Shown: piece by piece, positions 17,236 to 24,943 of the stretch
Numbering within the stretch: the first letter of the stretch is position 1
Layout: each line of letters begins with the position of its first letter
Assembly: GCA_023414355.1 (NCBI GenBank)
Contig: JAEZOB010000003.1
Location: 1 to 64,000 of the forward strand
Length of the DNA stretch: 64,000 nucleotides
From: Bacillota bacterium
GTDB lineage: Bacteria > Bacillota > Clostridia > Lachnospirales > Lachnospiraceae
Reading direction: 5' to 3'
The notes under the pieces: model-generated
Databases searched by the model: none
Seen by the model: the letters and a program-made list of their open reading frames with translations, nothing else
Told to the model about the DNA's origin: nothing
Program-made: the position numbers and the translations under genes

Positions 17236-18222
17236 ATGGATCTTTCAGATAACATCATAAGCAACTATAGTCTGGATCCGAACATAGCGAGAAACCTGTC
17301 CCACAGTACCATTATTCCTCCAACCATGGAAGCAATTACACCCAGATGGTTTTTAACCTTTCTTCCCTGGGTATCTGTTGATGCCGGAGTTTATCGTGTA
17401 AATCAGGTAAGGAAGAGTAATGATGTTTCCTCTATGGAAGTGTGCGATTACCCTGAAAGGGTGCCAAGGGTAATATCCGATAATCTTCGGGAGAGGGAGT
17501 TACCCGAAACCTTTGCGGATTATGAGGATGTACCGAAAGAATACACTTTAGGCGTCGTTAAAACAATATTGAAGATGAACAGTCATGTCACGGATATTTT
17601 CAATGATCCTCTTGACCAGAAAGAGCAGGAAATGAGACTGACCATCGAGGCAATGAAGGAACGGCAGGAGTGGGAGATGATTAATAATAAGAACTCCGGA
17701 CTTCTCCACTCTGTATCTCCCCGGATGAAAGTAAAAACAAGATACGGTATTCCGATGCCTGACGATATGGATGAGCTGTTGTCCAGAGTATGGAAAAAGC
17801 CTTCTTTTTTTCTGGCTCATCCCAGAGCGATTGCAGCTTTCGGCAGGGAATGCACCCGTAGAGGAGTACCTCCGGTTATCATAACAATCTACGGTTCCCC
17901 TTTTATGACCTGGAGAGGAGTACCAATTCTTCCCTGTGACAAACTCTTAATCGATGGAAAGGCGTGTAATCTGGAGGCGACCGGAAAAACCAATATCCTG
18001 TTAATGAGAGTCGGAGAGAGAGAACAGGGAGTTGTCGGTTTACATCAGCCCGGAATCCCGGACGAAGGATGTATCCCCAGCTTGTCTGTAAAGTATGCCG
18101 GAATTGATAACATGGGAATAGCTTCTTATATCCTGTCTTTGTATTTCGGCTCCGCCGTACTGGTAGATGATGCCTTAGGAATGCTGGAAAATGTAGAGGT
18201 TGGATATTATTATGATTATTGA
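17236..18222 (+). CDS. family 2A encapsulin shell protein (SrpI-like)
   Basis: A 328-residue HK97-fold shell protein of family 2A encapsulins, formerly annotated as SrpI or as a regulator. Recognised stretches are PRWFLTFLPWVSVDAGVYRVN, REREL, EWEMINNKNSGLLHSV, MPDDMDELLSRVWKKP, FFLAHPRAIAAFGREC, RRGVPPV, GSPFMTWRGVPILPCDK, QGVVGLHQPGIP and, at the C-terminus, LENVEVGYYYDY. Length matches the family. GAGGTG precedes the ATG. The following cysteine desulfurase overlaps by 11 bases, the canonical shell-cargo pair. The five ECF and shell genes are tightly spaced, suggesting one transcript. The shell would self-assemble in the cytoplasm around the desulfurase. Confidence 0.93.
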   Translation: MDLSDNIISNYSLDPNIARNLSHSTIIPPTMEAITPRWFLTFLPWVSVDAGVYRVNQVRKSNDVSSMEVCDYPERVPRVISDNLRERELPETFADYEDVPKEYTLGVVKTILKMNSHVTDIFNDPLDQKEQEMRLTIEAMKERQEWEMINNKNSGLLHSVSPRMKVKTRYGIPMPDDMDELLSRVWKKPSFFLAHPRAIAAFGRECTRRGVPPVIITIYGSPFMTWRGVPILPCDKLLIDGKACNLEATGKTNILLMRVGEREQGVVGLHQPGIPDEGCIPSLSVKYAGIDNMGIASYILSLYFGSAVLVDDALGMLENVEVGYYYDY

Positions 18223-19462
18223 TTTCTCTCCCCCTTGGAACAGAAGCTTTGATGTTCACTCCATTCGAAAGGATTTTCCAATCCTGCATAGGAGAGTAAA
18301 AGGAAATACATTAATCTGGCTGGATAACAGTGCAACGACACAGAAACCTCTCGAGGTCATTCAATCACTGGATCAATATTATCGAGAATACAATTCCAAC
18401 ATTCATCGGGGAGCGCATACTCTGGCAAATGAAGCTACTGATGCATACGAAGCAGCAAGAAATAAGATAAGGGACTTTATCAAAGCTGCTTTTTCCGAGG
18501 AAATCATTTTTACTCGTGGTACGACAGAAGGGATTAATCTGATTGCAGAAAGCCTTGGTCCTATGATTCTGCAGGAGGGGGATGAAATTCTGCTGACTGA
18601 GATGGAGCATCATGCGAATATTGTACCCTGGCAGAAGTTGGTTCAGGATAGGGGTGCAGTCATCAAGGTTATACCCATCAACGACAGAGGAGAAGTCCTC
18701 TTAGAAGAATATGAAAGACTGCTCTCACCACGGACCAGAATTGTTGGAATTACACAGGTATCCAATGTTCTTGGGACAGTAAATCCGATCGAAATTATGG
18801 TAAGGATGGCACATGCACAGGGCGCATTTACTGTAATCGATGGAGCGCAGGCTATTCCTCATATGCCGATTGATGTGAGAAAGCTGGATGCTGACTTTTA
18901 TGTGTTCTCAGGGCATAAGATGTACGGCCCGACAGGAATCGGAATCCTATATGGGAAAAGGGCGATTCTGGAGCAAATGCAACCTTGGCAGAGAGGGGGA
19001 GGTATGATTAGTAATGTTACCTTCGCTCATACCACATATAATCAATTGCCTTATAAATTCGAGGCAGGGACCGGGAATATCGCGGATGCCATAGGACTTG
19101 GAGCGGCAGTGGATTATTTGAATAAGCTGGGGATGGAGAATGTGGAGGAGCATGAAAGACAGTTGACCTTGTATGCAATGGAAAGGTTAGCTCAGATCCC
19201 CTATGTACACATGATCGGAACTGCGCAGGATAAGATCAGCGTTATATCTTTTATTATCGAAGGTATCTCTCCGGAAGGGGTAGGGGAAAACTTAAATCGA
19301 GAGGGAATTGCTGTCCGTGCCGGTCATCATTGCGCGCAGCCTGTCCTCAGAAGATTTGGAATAAACAGCTCAGTACGGGCTTCGCTGGGAATTTATAATA
19401 CCAGAGAGGAGATCGACAGCCTGGCAAATGCCGTATTAAAGATAGCAAAGCTTTACAATTAG
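18212..19462 (+). CDS. SufS-type cysteine desulfurase, probable encapsulin cargo
   Basis: A 416-residue PLP enzyme converting cysteine to alanine and a persulfide. It has the PLP lysine in FSGHKMYGPTG (Lys236) and the catalytic cysteine in RAGHHCAQP (Cys374). NSNIHRGAHTLA, FTRGTTEGIN and MEHHANIVPW are also typical of SufS. Family 2A cargo desulfurases usually carry a disordered N-terminal region of roughly 200 residues for loading; here only about 12 residues (IIDFSPPWNRS) precede the core. The ATG at 18212 has GAGG 12 bases upstream, and a TTG at 18200 would add four residues. No SufU/SufBCD is in the window, which argues against housekeeping Fe-S assembly. Confidence 0.9.
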   Translation: MIIDFSPPWNRSFDVHSIRKDFPILHRRVKGNTLIWLDNSATTQKPLEVIQSLDQYYREYNSNIHRGAHTLANEATDAYEAARNKIRDFIKAAFSEEIIFTRGTTEGINLIAESLGPMILQEGDEILLTEMEHHANIVPWQKLVQDRGAVIKVIPINDRGEVLLEEYERLLSPRTRIVGITQVSNVLGTVNPIEIMVRMAHAQGAFTVIDGAQAIPHMPIDVRKLDADFYVFSGHKMYGPTGIGILYGKRAILEQMQPWQRGGGMISNVTFAHTTYNQLPYKFEAGTGNIADAIGLGAAVDYLNKLGMENVEEHERQLTLYAMERLAQIPYVHMIGTAQDKISVISFIIEGISPEGVGENLNREGIAVRAGHHCAQPVLRRFGINSSVRASLGIYNTREEIDSLANAVLKIAKLYN

Positions 19463-19526
19463 TGTTTCGACTAAGTAATACATAGAGACTGGTATGCTTA
19501 GTGAAACGATGAAGTTTTTAATATAA

Positions 19527-19577
19527 TAAAAGCCAGGATACAGAACAGCTCGTTCTCTTTCCTGGCTTTATTATTTG
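19527..19577. terminator. bidirectional terminator
   Basis: AAAGCCAGGA (19529-19538) pairs with TCCTGGCTTT (19560-19569). It is followed by ATTATTTGTTT on the plus strand and by a TTATTATATT run on the minus strand. It separates the desulfurase from the convergent MerR gene. Confidence 0.8.
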
Positions 19578-19585
19578 TTTCCTTA

Positions 19586-19990
19586 TTACTGCGGAAAGCT
19601 TCTTAAGCCATCACACATAGAGTGATCATCAGCTTCGATATTATCATTGAGCTTTACTATGAGATTCCTGCAATCGATCAGTTTATTGATTTTTTGATCA
19701 ATTTCTATCATTTTGTTCTTCAATATCTTCATCATGCTTTCTTTATCTTCACAATGGATGTCTTCATATATCGTTGGAAACATAGTGCTGACTTCCTTTA
19801 GTGAAAACCCATAATTTTTCGCTACCCGAATAAATCTGATTTTTCTTAAGTCTTCTTCAGTGTATAGGCGGTAACCATTTTCACCCTTATTGGGAGAGCC
19901 CAGTAATCCGACCTTTTCATAATATCTGATCGTTTCTTTGTTAATTCCGAGTATTTTTGCTGCTTCACCAATATTATAGGCAGACTCCAT
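19586..19990 (-). CDS. MerR family transcriptional regulator, possibly metal-responsive
   Basis: A 134-residue regulator. The N-terminal winged helix AYNIGEAAKILGINKETIRYYEKVGLL is typical of MerR, followed by RLYTEEDLRKIRFIRVAKNYGFSLKEV and a dimerisation helix. Cys80 (after His79) begins the dimer helix region, Cys107 lies within it, and His123 and Cys126 are near the C-terminus. This could form a metal site related to MerR/ZntR types, but the spacing differs. A GTG start at 19999 is the alternative. It is divergent from the hydrolase at 20163, whose promoter has a 20-base spacer. Confidence 0.88.
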   Translation of the reverse strand: MESAYNIGEAAKILGINKETIRYYEKVGLLGSPNKGENGYRLYTEEDLRKIRFIRVAKNYGFSLKEVSTMFPTIYEDIHCEDKESMMKILKNKMIEIDQKINKLIDCRNLIVKLNDNIEADDHSMCDGLRSFPQ

Positions 19991-20101
19991 AACCCACACG
20001 TCCTTTCAAATTATTCCTACTGGTATCTTAATACATAAGTGCCTATTTTGCAATTCATAGAAATTGCGTCCTACGAATATAAAAATTATTTATAAAAATG
20101 A

Positions 20102-20133
20102 TTGACTGCGTACTATAGTCCAAGGTTTATAAT
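20102..20133 (+). promoter_or_regulatory. MerR-type promoter with 20-base spacer
   Basis: The -35 TTGACT (20102-20107) and the -10 TATAAT (20128-20133) are separated by 20 bases rather than 17. The perfect palindrome ACTATAGT (20112-20119) lies in the spacer. Over-long spacers with a central dyad are the hallmark of promoters untwisted by MerR activators. It drives the alpha/beta hydrolase at 20163. Confidence 0.8.
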
Positions 20134-20162
20134 CTTTATCAAAAGAATAGGAGGAGATTACC

Positions 20163-21035
20163 TTGACAAAGTACATGATAATGTTTTTTATTTTAATTGC
20201 ATTTCTCGCTGCGGGCTATATACTCATAATGTATAGGAACATGAAGAAACTGAAAAGAATGAAACTGGCATATCCCATTGAGGAGAAGGAACAGATCACA
20301 GTCATAAAGGATCTGGTATATAAAGAAGTTGAAGGCAGAAAGCTTTTGATGGATGTCTATATTCCATCAGACATAAAGAACAATGAGAAACTGCCGGTCG
20401 TAATCTTTAACCATGGAGAAGGATTAGAAATATTTATTAAGGATGCAAAGGATTGGGGAATCTACACCTCTTACGGCAAGCTTCTCGCAAGTAAGGGATA
20501 TATTGCAGTTATCTTTAACCATCGATATGCTTCAAGGAACTTTGAGAGAATCAAAGAGGTAGCAGAAGATGTGAAAGCTGCAGTGATGCATGTTCAGCAG
20601 AATTCTGTCGAATGGAAGGCCGATATAGATAATATGATTGTCTGGTCATTTTCTTTGGGAGGAATTTATTCCAGTGTATTTCTAAGAAGTGATTATCATA
20701 TCAAAGCTGTTATTTCGTATTATGGCTTACTGGATCTTTTCACAAGAATCCCTCCGAAACTGCGGAAGGAGCTTGAGGAATTTACACCTGACCGTTATCT
20801 TCGAAATACTACTACTACAAAAATATTGGTTGTCAAAGCAGCCTTGGATAAAGTACCGGGAGTAAATCAATCAATTGATAATTTTGTCAAAGCTGCCGAA
20901 AAATATCATATTAATTACAGTTACCTCCTCCACAAATCTGGGGGACATTCCTTTGATGTGCTTACGGATAATGAGGAGACGAAGTATATCATTGACCAGA
21001 CGCTCAGCTTTATCGAGCTGACCAGCAGGCAATAA
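20163..21035 (+). CDS. membrane-anchored alpha/beta hydrolase
   Basis: A 290-residue protein. The TTG at 20163 sits 8 bases after AGGAGG, whereas the next ATG is 20 bases away, so the TTG start is chosen. Residues 4-24 form one membrane helix followed by a basic stretch, so the enzyme is anchored. Fold signatures are VVIFNHGEG, a nucleophile region WSFSLGG (Ser-x-Ser-x-Gly), an acidic position in ALDKVPG, and GGHSFD with the catalytic His. It is similar to dienelactone hydrolase/BD-FAE-type esterases. It is controlled by the divergent MerR promoter. Confidence 0.82.
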   Translation: MTKYMIMFFILIAFLAAGYILIMYRNMKKLKRMKLAYPIEEKEQITVIKDLVYKEVEGRKLLMDVYIPSDIKNNEKLPVVIFNHGEGLEIFIKDAKDWGIYTSYGKLLASKGYIAVIFNHRYASRNFERIKEVAEDVKAAVMHVQQNSVEWKADIDNMIVWSFSLGGIYSSVFLRSDYHIKAVISYYGLLDLFTRIPPKLRKELEEFTPDRYLRNTTTTKILVVKAALDKVPGVNQSIDNFVKAAEKYHINYSYLLHKSGGHSFDVLTDNEETKYIIDQTLSFIELTSRQ

Positions 21036-21078
21036 AAATGATCAGAAGCCTGGGGCGGCTGCAAACATGATATGACAA

Positions 21079-21129
21079 CTAAGGCAAGGATCCAATGCAT
21101 CTCATTTTGCACTGTCAGCCTTGCCTTAG
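21079..21129. terminator. stem-loop between convergent genes, possible terminator
   Basis: CTAAGGCAAGG (21079-21089) pairs perfectly with CCTTGCCTTAG (21119-21129) across a 29-base loop. No T-run follows, so termination is only likely from its place between two convergent gene ends. Confidence 0.45.
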
Positions 21130-21212
21130 GCGATATATTACGCTGCATCAGATCCGTAAAGAACAATACAGAATAAATCAGATCATAAAGATATCTCTAG
21201 CATAGTCTGCTT

Positions 21213-22319
21213 CTAGGAAATTGGAATAAATTCAAAAAATTCTTTATTACCGGGTTCGTTCTGTATTTCTATTTCTTTATCGCTATTTCCGACCTTTCGG
21301 TCTACATAGAAATCCTCCCAGCCATTTTCCGGTCGTCCGCCCCAGCAGATGGAGAAACGTCCTTCATTTACATCCATGATTACTGATTTCACGGTTCCAA
21401 ACCAATCACTGTAATGCCATGCGGTCATACCCTCCGGGTATTTGGTCAAAAGGAAATCCTTTATTTGTGGCTCCGATATGGTGTTGTTGGAGTGTACAAA
21501 GCTTCTGAGAGTATTATAACGAACCAGAGAATTGCGCATTGCCATGGGCTCCCGATTCTGGAAGGCTTCAATCGCAATGTGGTTGGTTGCACATAGGAAG
21601 GAACTCTCCTTCTCACCTCCGGCAGTCTGAACAGCCATCTCACCATGCATGGTTTCCACTAAAGCAAGCTTTTGATTTCGATCAGCCATTATTAGATTGA
21701 TATTATAGGCAATCGGCATCTTTTTTACCATCTCAAGCGCTTCTGCCACATCCTTGCAGTTGTCCAGAAGGGTACGAAGCACGGCAAAGAAATTTAGCCC
21801 CTTGATCGCCGGTGCTCTCATGGCAGGGATATTACTAACCGGGAAGCCGCAGGAGGACATAGAGATTGCCAGACCGCACTCGTTGATTCCCTCCGTTCTG
21901 CCAAACTCGATGATTGAGCCGCCTACATGGGCATACTTACCCTTTGGTGCAATCCGATATACATGGAAGTCTTCTTCCTCTATGCCAAACTCGTAGTTGC
22001 GTGCAAGAAGGGTATGACCATTCACGGTGTGTTGCGGGAGCAATGCCATAGAAGAGCATCGGGGTATCAGATAAGTCATCCAGGTATAGAGGTTCTCACG
22101 AAGGGGTATTCCGTTTTCGTCTGAGAAACCTCTTAGCTCTTCTGTGAGACCGGGGCAATAGGTATCGTATAAAGCGAGGGCCTGATTGATGTCTTCCTCG
22201 GTGATATGTTCCATCGGGCTGACGTGAAGTGCTTCCTTACCCAGTAGGGCTGCCATCTGCCTTCCGATGTCATAATGTGATCCCTCTAGCTCAGAATAAG
22301 CCGTTTTTACTTTCTGCAT
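21213..22319 (-). CDS. C45 family acyltransferase/peptidase (IAT-like Ntn hydrolase)
   Basis: A 368-residue protein of the isopenicillin N acyltransferase / C45 peptidase group. The likely nucleophile is Cys88 in LIPRCSSMAL, which would become N-terminal after self-cleavage. Other family features are HTLLARNYEFG, INECGLAISMSSCG, LNFFAVLRTLLDNCKDVAEAL and ATNHIA. AGGAAG precedes the ATG. It is monocistronic and cytoplasmic. Amide hydrolysis or acyl transfer is known for the family; the substrate here is unknown. The 286 bases upstream (22320-22605) show no other feature. Confidence 0.85.
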   Translation of the reverse strand: MQKVKTAYSELEGSHYDIGRQMAALLGKEALHVSPMEHITEEDINQALALYDTYCPGLTEELRGFSDENGIPLRENLYTWMTYLIPRCSSMALLPQHTVNGHTLLARNYEFGIEEEDFHVYRIAPKGKYAHVGGSIIEFGRTEGINECGLAISMSSCGFPVSNIPAMRAPAIKGLNFFAVLRTLLDNCKDVAEALEMVKKMPIAYNINLIMADRNQKLALVETMHGEMAVQTAGGEKESSFLCATNHIAIEAFQNREPMAMRNSLVRYNTLRSFVHSNNTISEPQIKDFLLTKYPEGMTAWHYSDWFGTVKSVIMDVNEGRFSICWGGRPENGWEDFYVDRKVGNSDKEIEIQNEPGNKEFFEFIPIS

Positions 22320-22605
22320 AGTACTTCTTCCTTTCTGTTACTCTGTAGTTCAGAGTGTATTTATTCTTAATTAACTTGTTATAGTAAAATCATACACAAA
22401 TTAAAATCAAAAAACCTATCATTTCCTGTTCTTTACGGATAGATTTCTTCAATACCTGAAAAACGGATGGAAGCGGTTATATGAATTAAAGGAAGATGCA
22501 ATAAGATAACGGAGGGAACTATTGACGGATAGGAAAGATTAGAGTTTAATAGAGCTAGAAGGTTTCTATGCCGTAGTAGAGTCAAAGGTTATATGGACAG
22601 AAAGG

Positions 22606-23586
22606 ATGATAAAATTGAGAAATGTGAAATGGGGTATCCTTGGTACTGCTGATATTGCAATGAATTATACGATTCCTGCTCTGTGTAAGGCCGATCATTG
22701 CATTCTGTATGCAATTGCAGGAAGAAGCAAAGAAAAGGCAGTGGAGTTCAAAAAGCATTTCGGATTTCAGAAGGTCTTCGACAGTTATGAACAAATGCTT
22801 GATGACGAAGAGCTTGAAGCGGTTTATATCCCGTTACCCAATCATCTTCATAAGGAGTGGGTACTGAAAGCTGCGGCCAAAAAAAAGCATATTCTATGTG
22901 AAAAGCCATTAGCAGGCACAGAAGAGGATGTCAGAGAGATGATTCAAGCCTGCGATGATGCAGGAGTCTTTTTTATGGAGGCATTTGCATACCTTCACAG
23001 TCCGGCAGTCAAGTCAATCAAGGCTGTGCTTGATTCCGGGATCATCGGAAAGCCTTCCTTCATCGAGACCACCTTTCTAACTCCTCGACCATCCGAGGAT
23101 AACATTAGGATGAGAAGAGAAACCCTGGGTGGAGCTTTATATGATTTAGGCTGTTATAATATCAGCTTAATTCTGACGATGCTGGAGGAAGAGCCGGCCG
23201 TTGTGAAAGCTCTGGCACAATTTACAGACCAACACATTGATGAATTTGCAGTAGCATATCTTGAATTTCCAAGTGGCTGTAAGGCTTCTGTCGTTACAGG
23301 TATGTGCTCGTCTCAAAGATCTGATCGATATTTTATCCATGGAAGTGAGGGGACGATTGAAGCTCCGGTTCCATTTAATGTTGACGGAATTGTGAAATAC
23401 TATGTTCATACGAAGGAAAGAATACAGGAGTTCACAGTGGAGGTGCCTGATAATTATCAACTAGAAATCGAACAGCTTACAAGCTGTATTCTAAAAGGAG
23501 ACAGGCCTCATGTCAGTCATGAATTCTCCTTGAGGAATGCCCGTACCATGGATAGGGTATTGAAAAGCATGGGATACACGGATTAA
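22606..23586 (+). CDS. Gfo/Idh/MocA family oxidoreductase
   Basis: A 326-residue NAD(P)-dependent sugar-type dehydrogenase. The Rossmann motif GILGTADIA is at the N-terminus, CEKPLAG at about 100-106 carries the catalytic-type Lys, and EAFAYLHSPAVK is typical. The ATG at 22606 has weak AAAGG upstream; a TTG nine bases on is an alternative start. It is monocistronic, between convergent terminators and next to a GH43 glycosidase, consistent with modified-sugar metabolism. Substrate unknown. Confidence 0.88.
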   Translation: MIKLRNVKWGILGTADIAMNYTIPALCKADHCILYAIAGRSKEKAVEFKKHFGFQKVFDSYEQMLDDEELEAVYIPLPNHLHKEWVLKAAAKKKHILCEKPLAGTEEDVREMIQACDDAGVFFMEAFAYLHSPAVKSIKAVLDSGIIGKPSFIETTFLTPRPSEDNIRMRRETLGGALYDLGCYNISLILTMLEEEPAVVKALAQFTDQHIDEFAVAYLEFPSGCKASVVTGMCSSQRSDRYFIHGSEGTIEAPVPFNVDGIVKYYVHTKERIQEFTVEVPDNYQLEIEQLTSCILKGDRPHVSHEFSLRNARTMDRVLKSMGYTD

Positions 23587-23605
23587 CAGAAAAGGAACGA
23601 AAAGG

Positions 23606-23630
23606 AAGGGGCTTCTTTATGAAGCCCCTT
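23606..23630. terminator. bidirectional terminator
   Basis: AAGGGGCTTC (23606-23615) pairs with GAAGCCCCTT (23621-23630) around TTTAT. A T-rich tail on the minus strand suits the GH43 gene; the plus strand tail is poor. Confidence 0.75.
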
Positions 23631-23651
23631 CTAATGCTACCGTTGTTATGA

Positions 23652-24629
23652 TTATTGCTCGTATGGCTTAATTGTCTGGATGGTACCATCCGAATTGTAC
23701 TTTAGCTCGGTATATTTTACGCATCGTTTGTGGTTCACTCCACCGGAGAGGGAACTGTCATGATAGAACAGATACCACTTGTCCTTAAATTGAACGATAG
23801 AATGATGAGTGGTCCAGCCAACGACTGGCTCTAGGATTTTCCCGCGGTAGGTGAAGGGACCTTCTGGATTCTTGCTGGTTGCATAAACCAGATAATGAGT
23901 ACTGCCCGTGGAATAGGACAGATAATAGGTATCGTTGTATTTATGCATCCAGGGACCTTCAAAATATCTTCTGTCTTCGTCCCCAGCTGTGAGAGGATTG
24001 CCTGCTTCATCGAGAATCGTGATTTCCTGAGGCGCCGCCTGGAAAGAAAGTAGATCGTCACTAAGCTTTGCAACTCGGGGACCCAAAGCCGGCTCATTTG
24101 CATTTGGGCCTTCCGGATTCGCAAGAAAGCTTCCGGTCTGCCACTTTTCTAATTGCCCGCCCCATAATCCACCGAAATAAATATAAGTGCTTCCGTCATC
24201 ATCCATGTAGACTGCCGGATCAATACTGAAGCTTCCGGGAATATAATTCGGCTCTGCCGAAAAAGGTCCTGCCGGGCTCTTGCTCGTAGCTACTCCGATG
24301 CGGAAGATACCATCCTTATCCCTTGCCGGAAAGAAGAGGTAATAAGTGCCGTTCTTATATACGGCATCAGGAGCCCACATCTGCTTACTTACCCAGGGAA
24401 CATCCTTCATGTGAAGCGCTTCTCCATGATCGACGCAGGGTGCAGTGATATCGTCCATGGAAAGGATATGATAATCCTCCATTTTATATTGGTCTCCGTT
24501 ATCATTATCAGGTCCGTTATGATCTAAATCATGAGAAGGATAAATATAAATTTTACCTTCAAAGACATGCGCTGACGGATCGGCAGTATAAATATGTGTT
24601 ACTAAAGGTTGATTTGCATTTTTTTCCAT
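23652..24629 (-). CDS. glycoside hydrolase family 43 enzyme
   Basis: A 325-residue intracellular enzyme with a single five-bladed propeller domain. The three acidic catalytic positions are seen in YTADPSAH (base Asp), FSIDPAVY (pKa-modulating Asp) and YFEGPWMHK (acid Glu). PSHD and WAPDAVY also fit. Start 24629 has GGAG six bases upstream; an in-frame ATG at 24641 overlaps that site and is unlikely. No signal peptide or carbohydrate module is present, so it should act on imported arabino- or xylo-oligosaccharides. Confidence 0.88.
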   Translation of the reverse strand: MEKNANQPLVTHIYTADPSAHVFEGKIYIYPSHDLDHNGPDNDNGDQYKMEDYHILSMDDITAPCVDHGEALHMKDVPWVSKQMWAPDAVYKNGTYYLFFPARDKDGIFRIGVATSKSPAGPFSAEPNYIPGSFSIDPAVYMDDDGSTYIYFGGLWGGQLEKWQTGSFLANPEGPNANEPALGPRVAKLSDDLLSFQAAPQEITILDEAGNPLTAGDEDRRYFEGPWMHKYNDTYYLSYSTGSTHYLVYATSKNPEGPFTYRGKILEPVVGWTTHHSIVQFKDKWYLFYHDSSLSGGVNHKRCVKYTELKYNSDGTIQTIKPYEQ

Positions 24630-24811
24630 ATTATTCTCCATACATTTTTTATTGATACAGTATTATTATATTCCTTTTCTCTTTGCTTTTCTTCGCAAAT
24701 GTTGACATGTTATTCTTAATTATAGCCAAATTTTTTGATTCTGTCAGAATGTTTCGTCAAAAGCAAGGAGCAATTCCTCACACTAAGAAATCACATAATT
24801 CGGCATACTGA

Positions 24812-24841
24812 ATTGACTAGTCAATCAATGACTGTTACAAT
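24812..24841 (+). promoter_or_regulatory. promoter with palindrome over the -35
   Basis: The -35 TTGACT (24813-24818), a 17-base spacer and the -10 TACAAT (24836-24841) precede the MFS gene. The 14-base palindrome ATTGACTAGTCAAT (24812-24825) covers the -35, and AATGACTG follows at 24827-24834. This suggests a repressor site. The rest of the 24630-24943 gap shows nothing else. Confidence 0.65.
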
Positions 24842-24943
24842 TAATCCTGCCGGATATTAAGAGAATAAGGATGATATTCATGAATCAGGAGATCCTGTAA
24901 TTCACAATACTAAATACAAACCAATGCATAACGAGAGGTAATT

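Noticed and set aside
21414..22124. several plus-strand frames opposite the C45 gene
   Set aside because: They lack ribosome binding sites and overlap a recognised gene in antisense.
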